Assembly: GCA_021234155.1 (NCBI GenBank)
Contig: JAJEKV010000026.1
Coordinates: 2,232,001 to 2,296,000 of the forward strand
Direction of reading: 5' to 3'
Source: Isoetes taiwanensis
Taxonomy: Eukaryota > Streptophyta > Lycopodiopsida > Isoetales > Isoetaceae
DNA: 64,000 nucleotides
Part shown: positions 58,561-64,000 of the stretch, in pieces
How positions within the stretch are numbered: the first letter of the stretch is position 1
Layout: every line of letters begins with the position of its first letter
The notes under the pieces: model-generated
What the model was told of the DNA's origin: nothing
The model's input: the letters and a program-made list of their open reading frames with translations, nothing else
Databases searched by the model: none
Translations under genes and position numbers: made by a program

Positions 58561-58789
58561 CATCTGGATTCTCCTCCACAAACCGCTCATACAAATTTCG
58601 GCATTACATTGCAAAAAGAAAATAGGTAAGTTGGAGAAGACTGCATTGAATACCTTACATATCCAATTACATAAGTAAGAAATACTATGTATACCAAGAC
58701 ATATCGGTTGTACATGTAAAAAAGATTTGATTGAATCAGTACATATTCAGTACATATGTACAATAGATTATGTATAGTATCAATTTATA
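58561..58789. other. Intron-like spacer of the minus-strand gene
   Basis: AT-rich, many ACATAT words, no coding sequence. Confidence 0.35.
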
Positions 58790-59152
58790 ACACATTTAAT
58801 CCTACATCCTTACACTATGTACATATATATCACATATTATACATGAAATACTTCCAAGAGCAAGTAGATGACCCCATAAACCTCATTTACATGTATAATA
58901 CATTAAGTAAAAATGTAATCAAAAGGCTACATCAAAGCAAGTAAACTAAGATTGGCAAAGGAGTTCACTTCGCACATTTAATCTTACATCCTTACACTAT
59001 GTACATATATATCACATAATATACATGAAATACTTCCAAGAGCAAGTAGATGACCCCATAAACCTCATTTACATGTATAATACAGTAAGCAAAACAGACC
59101 GAAAAGGCTACATCAAAGCAAGTAAACTAAGATTAGTAGAGGAGTTCACATA
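58790..59152. repeat. Direct duplication of about 185 bp in an intron
   Basis: Both copies run CACATTTAATC, TACATCCTTACACTATGTAC, AATACTTCCAAGAGCAAGTA, GATGACCCCATAAACCTCAT, GGCTACATCAAAGCAAGTAA. Copies at about 58790-58972 and 58973-59152 differ at few positions. Confidence 0.85.
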
Positions 59153-59690
59153 TGTGCATGAAAATGTACATGAAAACAACAAAGAAACCTGAAATGTAAT
59201 AGTTTCTTTGACAAAAGCTTTAATACCCGAGGAATGTCAAGATACTCTTGGATTGCCTCGCTTTTTTTTTTTTCCTCACATCCCCAGTACTTTGGTGAAA
59301 CCTTGGTGTTGTTAAGCCGTAACTGGATGACTTTTAGCTTGGTTTCTTCATCCAAACGATCGATCTAGCCTTCCCGCCTTGCTAATGCCCAAATATTTGA
59401 ACCAAAGAATTGCCATTCTCTTTCTTACGCTAGCAAAGATATGAAAGATTTCGGGATGGCATTTGAGCATCTTGCAAGCAATTCCCTTTTGCTTCAAATC
59501 ACCATTTTTCCCCACAACCATTGATAAAACCGAAAAGTGCGTGGCAGCCAATTTATCACCACTATTAGAGCATTTTACCTCTTCCAATCCATCTTTAAGG
59601 TTTTCTAAAATTGCATGCTTGACCACCGCTTGTGAAGGCAACCCAATCCGCAGTTCAAAAGCTCCAATAGCCTGTGATCTTGCAAGAATC
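59153..59690 (-). pseudogene. Transposase-like protein, middle exon
   Basis: Minus strand from a TTCTAG acceptor near 59690: ILARSQAIGAFELRIGLPSQ, AVVKHAILENLKDGLEEVKC, HFSVLSMVVGKNGDLKQKG, MLKCHPEIFHIFASVRKRMA, and after a shift near 59348 MDEETKLKVIQLRLNNTKVS followed by PKYWGC. This is the N-terminal part expected before the zinc/catalytic part at 56780-58560 and after the repeat exon at 59816. Function of this part is unknown; in related proteins it precedes the Cys-rich region. Confidence 0.45.
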
Positions 59691-59815
59691 TAGAAGCAAA
59701 TAAGTACCTTTGATTAGGAGCCGAGATTCAAATTCTTTTCTCATAACAAGATATAAACATTTTGCACACCGGTCCTTATTTTTTTGTAACATACCTTGAG
59801 GATGTACTACCCTTT

Positions 59816-60097
59816 TCAATTTAAGCTATCATGCTCTCGCCATCTTCTTTTTTTCCCTTTCTCATCTCTCCCACTTTCGAAATTAATGCATGCCACCCGT
59901 TGTTTACTCTTCACAATTTTGAATTCACCAGATGCCATCTGATGTTTGCCACATTCGATTTCAAAATCACCAGATTGCATGTTCTCCTGATCGCCACATT
60001 CAGTTTCAAAATCACCAGATTGCATGTTTTCCTGATCGCCACATTCAGTTTCAAAATCACCAGATTGCATGTTTCCTGATCCTGGAAAAAAATTCAA
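59816..60097 (-). CDS. First exon of the minus-strand gene, with 15-residue repeats
   Basis: The frame starts MNFFPGSGNMQSGDFETECG and carries three and a half copies of a 15-residue unit (ENMQSGDFETECGDQ), encoded by 45-bp direct repeats at about 59945-60085, then MASGEFKIVKSKQRVA and a basic end KGKKRRWREHD before a stop at 59816. I infer it splices to 59690 downstream and belongs to the transposase-like protein; the start is the only ATG before the repeats. Acidic amplified repeats are not a known part of the family. Confidence 0.4.
   Translation of the reverse strand: MNFFPGSGNMQSGDFETECGDQENMQSGDFETECGDQENMQSGDFEIECGKHQMASGEFKIVKSKQRVACINFESGRDEKGKKRRWREHDSLN
59945..60085 (-). repeat. 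45-bp tandem coding repeat
   Basis: Units contain CAGTTTCAAAATCACCAGAT and TCCTGATCGCCACATT; the last two full copies differ at only one or two positions. Confidence 0.9.
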
Positions 60098-60366
60098 ATT
60101 GTGTTCTACTTTCTTGGTTCGATCTGGGAATTTTCTTGGAAGGAAATTTTTCTGGAGGGAATTTTCCTGGAGGAAATTGGAGGGAGGAATTTCCTCCAGG
60201 AGTTTCGCATCAACCGCCGGCCTCTACTCGTCATAATTACAAACAAACGGGAATTTTGCCCCTTTTTAAATATATAAGACAAAATTTATACATGAAATAA
60301 GTACATTTAAAATTCAGCAACCCGTTCAAAAGTTTACATGAATTGCCCCCTAATGTATGACACCCT
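60098..60366. other. Right end of the inserted unit
   Basis: Contains overlapping variants of GGAATTTTCCTGGAGG (60130-60205), five in all, which also form inverted pairs (AATTGGAGGGAGGAATTTCC and its partner). Possible sub-terminal repeats of the transposon-like unit. No gene start other than the one at 60097. Confidence 0.4.
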
Positions 60367-60920
60367 AACGTGCTTTTACCCCAACACTATTCGGCATATT
60401 CATAGATGAGTTAGAGACATGGATCTCCAGGGACAACGTGGAAGGGACAAACTTGGCAGGGTATGTTTTGCTATTACTTGTATATGCAGATGATATAGTG
60501 CTATTCTCAAGGAGCATAAAAGGGATGTAAAGGCATTTGGATATTTTGTCCTCATTCTGTAATGATACAGGTATGTCAGTCAATCTTATTAAGACTAAGA
60601 TGCTTATTTTTGGTACTAGAGACAGGAGTTTTCAATTTCACTACAAAGGTGACTTGGTAGAAGTATAAAAAACGTACAAATATCTTGGGCTCATTATCGA
60701 TCAAAATTACAAATGGAATAAGGCAGTAGAGCAAAGGACAGACAGTGGACTAAAAACGTTATTCTCCGTCCAAAGAAAATGGAAAAAGGCTGATATCATA
60801 GACTTCAAATTAAAGAAATTGCTATACACATCGTTGGTTCAGGTAGTTATCCTATATGGGTGCGAGATATGGGGTTTAGGGCTGTCTTTAGACATGTGGA
60901 AGCGTGTAGACATCAGGTTT
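60367..60920 (+). pseudogene. LINE copy 4, right part (RT core)
   Basis: Plus strand: FTPTLFGIFIDELETWISR, LVYADDIVLFSRSI (intact YADD), a TAA, FCNDTGMSVNLIKTKMLIFG, FHYKGDLVEV, a stop, TYKYLGLIIDQNYKWN, LLYTSLVQVVILYGCEIWGL. It takes up the RT sequence about 120 bp beyond the point where copy 4 left off at 51095, on the same strand. The sequence leaves LINE similarity near 60920 without a finger domain or tail. Confidence 0.75.
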
Positions 60921-61500
60921 TAGCATAAGTTAGAAGCTCTATGATTCTGTATTGCTCTTCGAAGAGACAAGCTGACGAACTTCTGCGGAGCAGTTTGATG
61001 GGCATTGTTGATGCATGTGTTGCCTCCTTCACTGCTGTAAATCCTGGGGCAAAGCTCAGGCCTTTATGTCTCACTATGTCACTGCTGTAAATCATGGGGT
61101 AAAGCTCAGGCCTTCATGCTTCACTCTGTCAGAGCTTCATGTTTTTTTAACGTCAATGTATGAGAAAATCATGTGGAAGAGCTTAGAGTGTCATGTTTGG
61201 CTGTACCAGAGCTTCATGTTTTTATGATGTGCATGGATGTTGTTTGCATATGCGCACTGCTGTAAACTGCTAAAGGAATGAAAACACTTCTCGGAAATTT
61301 TTGTGAAACTGTTTGACTTTGTGTATCTTCTTTAATCTTTTTGCACCAGACATTACTTTGATCTCTAATGACAGTAGTATAATTTGATACATTCTACGCA
61401 CTTCAGGATATCTTGAATTCATGGCTATGGTTGCATAATCATAGTGTGATTGGGGTTTGACCCCATCTTCTTTTTGGATGGACGGCCAAGGCTGTGAGAT
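60921..61500. other. Non-coding interval with a short tandem duplication
   Basis: CACTGCTGTAAATC followed by AAAGCTCAGGCCTT occurs twice at about 61030-61125, and AGAGCTTCATGTTTTT twice at about 61131-61220. GGGGTTTGACCCC at about 61449 resembles a T-arm, but no A box is near. Confidence 0.4.
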
Positions 61501-61960
61501 ATGAATCCATGGTATATTCCATGGATCAAGGGGGCGCAGGATATCTTTTACCCTGGCTTCGGGGATCCCGGAGGTGTGATCTCAGAGGACGGGATCCCCA
61601 CGGGGCATGATTCCAGAGGACGGGATCCCATAGTAAGCATGCGTTACTGCGCAGTAACTGCGCAAAAATCGTGCAAAATCAAGGCAAAGTTCTTATGGGT
61701 TTTTCTTGCCCGGTCCTCCACGGAATCAGATGGGATCTGTTCCTGGGTGGTCGAAATCAACTGGAGAAGAGGATTCGGTAGCAATGGAGGAGGAAATAGG
61801 GCGAGCGCCGCTGCAATGGGGCAGCTTCGATCCAGGCAAAAAAAGCCCCAAAACTACGCAGTAACCCATTAACTGCGAGGAGGGGATCCTACGATGGGAT
61901 CCCAGAGGAGGGGATCCCATTTAGTGATCCCGGAGGGTGGGATCAGCCCAAACTAGTGTA
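61501..61960. repeat. GGGATCCC-rich repeat cluster
   Basis: GGGATCCC or close variants occur at least six times, in the contexts AGAGGACGGGATCCC, AGAGGAGGGGATCCC and GATCCCGGAGG, at both ends of a 400-bp stretch. The left side has the palindrome ATCCATGG-TATATT-CCATGGAT (61505-61526), and the middle has GTTACTGCGCAGTAACTGCG. It looks like a transposable element with complex sub-terminal repeats. A 123-codon open frame here (61501-61872) is not convincing as a gene. Confidence 0.5.
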
Positions 61961-62020
61961 CATTTATCTTCACCCGATCATGAACTAGGATGGAATTAGT
62001 ATTGAGGAGAGACGAGTATC

Positions 62021-62200
62021 CGTAAAGTTCGGGGGGAGGATATTTCGCCATATTTCAGGCCTAGATTAAAACAGATAATGGCTTCCTCTCCTCCGATGTT
62101 GGCTTCATCTCCTCCGATGCTGGCTGATAACGGAGTAATCAAACTTTTGTGGCTACGATGGCGCCACGTGGCAAGAAATATCCTCCCCCCGAACTTTACG
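62021..62200. mobile_element. 180-bp MITE with perfect 26-bp terminal inverted repeats
   Basis: 62021-62046 (CGTAAAGTTCGGGGGGAGGA...) is the exact reverse complement of 62175-62200. The interior includes GGCGCCACGTGGC with a G-box core and two TCTCCTCCGATG-type direct repeats. No clear target duplication. Confidence 0.75.
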
Positions 62201-62201
62201 T

Positions 62202-62309
62202 GAGGAAATGTTCGCCCGCAGGCCCTTACGCGGGGTGCGAACCAGGCTCGCCCTGCCGGGCTCGCCAGGTCCTTACCCCGCGTAAGGGCCTACGGGCGAA
62301 CATTACCTC
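62202..62309. mobile_element. 108-bp foldback element with 35-bp inverted arms
   Basis: 62202-62236 pairs with 62275-62309 with two mismatches in 35 (arm begins GAGGAAATGTTCGCCCGCAG). The GC-rich loop contains its own GGCTCGCC and CCGGGC words. It starts one base after the preceding MITE. Confidence 0.75.
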
Positions 62310-62844
62310 TACCAAAAAGAAGTAGTTTACGTGCTAGGGCACATGTTTGCGATTTTAAATTTCAGATTTGATGAATTTTGCTTGTAGATTCAAACGATCT
62401 GGTGTTAAGTGGACCATTGTCCTTATTGCGGAAATGAAAATGTCTGCTTTATACTGTATTATTATCTTAAGCGTAGGATAGCCTAGCGTAGGATTTGTTA
62501 ATGAACACCAACCTGAAGTTGATGGTCTAGTCTCGCTACTTAGGGTTTTAGAGATACGTAAAAATAGGGTGGGCCAGTTTCTGCCCTATCCGCCAATCTC
62601 TGTCTGCCACGTGGCATACATTCTTTCCCGGAATTACTAATTCCTAAACTTGAATTTTCAGGAATCATTTATTCTTTTTAAGCGTGTGGTTTTCCAGTTC
62701 ACATTTCTAGATCAGACAGAAATCAATATTCATCAGATTCGTAGATAGATTGACACAGATAAAATTAATAAAATCATAACAGTTGCATTCATAAAACTAT
62801 CAGGGAATTACATAGAATCACAAGGTGGAGATAGGACAATCCTT
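62310..62844. other. AT-rich non-coding interval
   Basis: No gene or repeat recognised; contains a TAGCGTAGGAT pair near 62470. Confidence 0.35.
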
Positions 62845-63035
62845 CTATCTAAGGCCCATCTCTTTCTCGATAACTGTATTTCTGCTTCGGAAGTCCAAAA
62901 GCCCTCTCATTGTTGCTTGCTTTCTTGTAATATCCTGCATAAATTCATTTTCGGTCTCAAATCTGTGCCAATCTATCCACTCTTCAAGCTCCAGATCTCT
63001 CGTATTAGCAGATCCCAGTAAATGCTGCAGTGGTA
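62845..63035 (-). other. Coding-like block of unknown identity
   Basis: On the minus strand one frame is open for about 60 codons without a start: LPLQHLLGSANTRDLELEEW, IDWHRFETENEFMQDITRKQ, ATMRGLLDFRSRNTVIEKEM, ending in a TAG. A CTGCAG acceptor-like site precedes HLLGSANTR. The composition is protein-like, but I do not know the family; it may be a single exon or a relic. Confidence 0.25.
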
Positions 63036-63515
63036 GATCTAGTTAGGACCTTGACACAGATCCCTCGTGCTCTATTTTTTACCTCCATAGCCATAAGCTT
63101 GCTTTGCTCCAAGAAACTCGTCCACAGCATTAAATAGCTTCAAGAACTTGTCCACAGGGCCAAGAAACTCGTCCGAGCATGCTAGAAACCCTGATATATC
63201 AAAAATCGAAGAAATAAAAGCAAGAATAGCAAGAAAGCATGAAAAATCAATTACTTACCACAAAACTATGGAAAAACAGAGGAGCTGTGCCTATAAAGCT
63301 TCAAGAAACTCGAGAAACAGTAGCCATCGACTTAAGATACTCGAAGAACGGCAAAAAAGAGTGGCGCTCCACTTGAAAACCGAATAGCCAGGATTCCACA
63401 GCCGAACCGCTCCAAATCACGTAAAACACAAGCTGATCGCCCTAGCCAAACTCCTTGGCGTCAATGCGACGCCATAGCTGGAGCCGGCAGGGAAGAGAGA
63501 GAAAGAAACAGTAAC
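63036..63515. other. Interval between the coding-like block and the LINE end
   Basis: AAGAAACTCGTCC occurs twice and AAGAACTTGTCC once at about 63105-63175. An open frame at 63148-63387 is Lys/Arg/Ser-rich and unconvincing. Confidence 0.35.
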
Positions 63516-64000
63516 TTTTTTTTTTTTTGAAGAACGTATGACTTATATTAAATAAAAAGGATTACACAGCAAGACTCAGATGAGATGGAGATAAGTCCCC
63601 CAAATCTCATCCTTATCATCATCAGATAACTTGGACACCAAATATTGATCATACAACCTGTCTTTAACTTCGCAAAGCAGTTGGTCAGGGGCCCGAGAGA
63701 CATTCTTAAAGACCGATGACACCGATTCTTCCAAACAACCCAAACAAGTTAGCGCCCGTGATATGGAACGCTACTTTCTTTAACCTTGGCCACCGCCGAG
63801 GAAGTAAACCAAGAAGGATTTGTTGACTATGGAGGTGGGACCGAAAGCGAGCCCGAACCCATGCCCATGTGGTATGTACGTTGTCGCACGAGGTAAAACA
63901 ATGCTCAATAGTCTCAGCGACACCTTGCATACGGGGCAAAGAGGACTTACCCGCGGGCTTAAATGAATGTACCTTCACATTAACCCGGGAGTGACCGATG
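63516..64000 (-). pseudogene. LINE ORF2 C-terminus with 3' UTR and poly(A), minus strand
   Basis: On the minus strand: FKPAGKSSLPRMQGVAETIE, HCFTSCDNVHTTWAWVRARF, RSHLHSQQILLGLLPRRWPR, the Cys/His finger region and Trp-rich tail of plant LINE ORF2, with the first Cys lost. It ends in a 3' UTR and an A-tract (T13 on the plus strand, 63516-63528) preceded by GTTCTTC, the same terminus as the plus-strand copy at 2035-2509. The element continues beyond the right window edge. Unlike the LINE copies at 39-51 kb it has a poly(A) tail. Confidence 0.65.

Noticed and set aside
51107-60167. GAAAATTCCCTCCA and its inverse as terminal inverted repeats of the 9.3-kb unit
   Set aside because: The 14-bp match lies inside a low-complexity repeated motif at the right end and is not at the LINE junctions; kept only as a weak hint.
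60365-60583. Minus-strand frame over the LINE RT core
   Set aside because: The plus strand encodes an unmistakable YADD reverse transcriptase; the minus frame is its shadow.

Overview
The window is nuclear DNA of a land plant. It holds plant-type gene pieces (a DYW-class PPR gene, an AP2/ERF domain, a bHLH domain, a HECT ubiquitin ligase of the UPL5 type, a potato-inhibitor-I gene), GT-AG introns, Ty1/copia elements primed by initiator-Met tRNA, L1-like LINEs and Tourist-like MITEs. The style of the PPR and LINE proteins suggests a seed-free vascular plant such as a fern, but this is an impression and not shown. Most of the window is transposable elements and broken genes. I see three probably intact coding units: a 1,409-residue Copia polyprotein (7747-11976), a two-exon potato-type serine protease inhibitor (15760-16051) and a RING-H2 gene (49569-50063, minus strand).

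Layout. 1-2.5 kb: a degenerate LINE ORF1 on the minus strand and the poly(A)-tailed 3' end of a LINE on the plus strand. 5.3-6.1 kb: two inverted-repeat elements. 6.8-12.4 kb: a HECT E3 ligase pseudogene whose exon is split by an intact Copia element with identical 244-bp LTRs and a GATCC target duplication. 13-22 kb: a possible small two-exon gene, a Tourist-like MITE, the protease inhibitor gene with TATA box and RY motif, then about 5.8 kb of AT-rich non-coding DNA with local duplications, ending in a Helitron-like 3' end. 22.1-24.5 kb: a DYW PPR pseudogene. 25.3-29.6 kb: a MITE, a perfect hairpin, an AP2/ERF pseudogene, tRNA-like SINE heads, a RING relic and a degenerate minisatellite.

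29.7-39.0 kb is an old minus-strand Copia. A gag-only LTR element is nested in its protease region, and a LINE reverse transcriptase fragment sits inside one LTR of that inner element. 39-51 kb holds several LINE copies. Every end of this family that I can place next to a simple repeat abuts a long (TC)n tract, and one near-complete copy is flanked by (TC)n on both sides. A bHLH fragment and the RING-H2 gene lie at 49-50 kb.

From about 51.1 to 60.4 kb a roughly 9.3-kb unit splits one LINE. It carries two convergent multi-exon gene sets. The plus-strand set encodes a coiled-coil/RING protein, an Ulp1-like (C48) cysteine protease and unrecognised coding blocks. The minus-strand set encodes a protein with blocks typical of a widespread transposase-like family (an acidic VVDFA block, WSDGC, GSGHGKGEHDG). 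I read it as a large, decayed DNA-transposon-like unit; it is the best candidate here for an undescribed system. 61-64 kb holds inverted-repeat elements, a GGGATCCC-rich cluster and another poly(A)-tailed LINE end on the minus strand.
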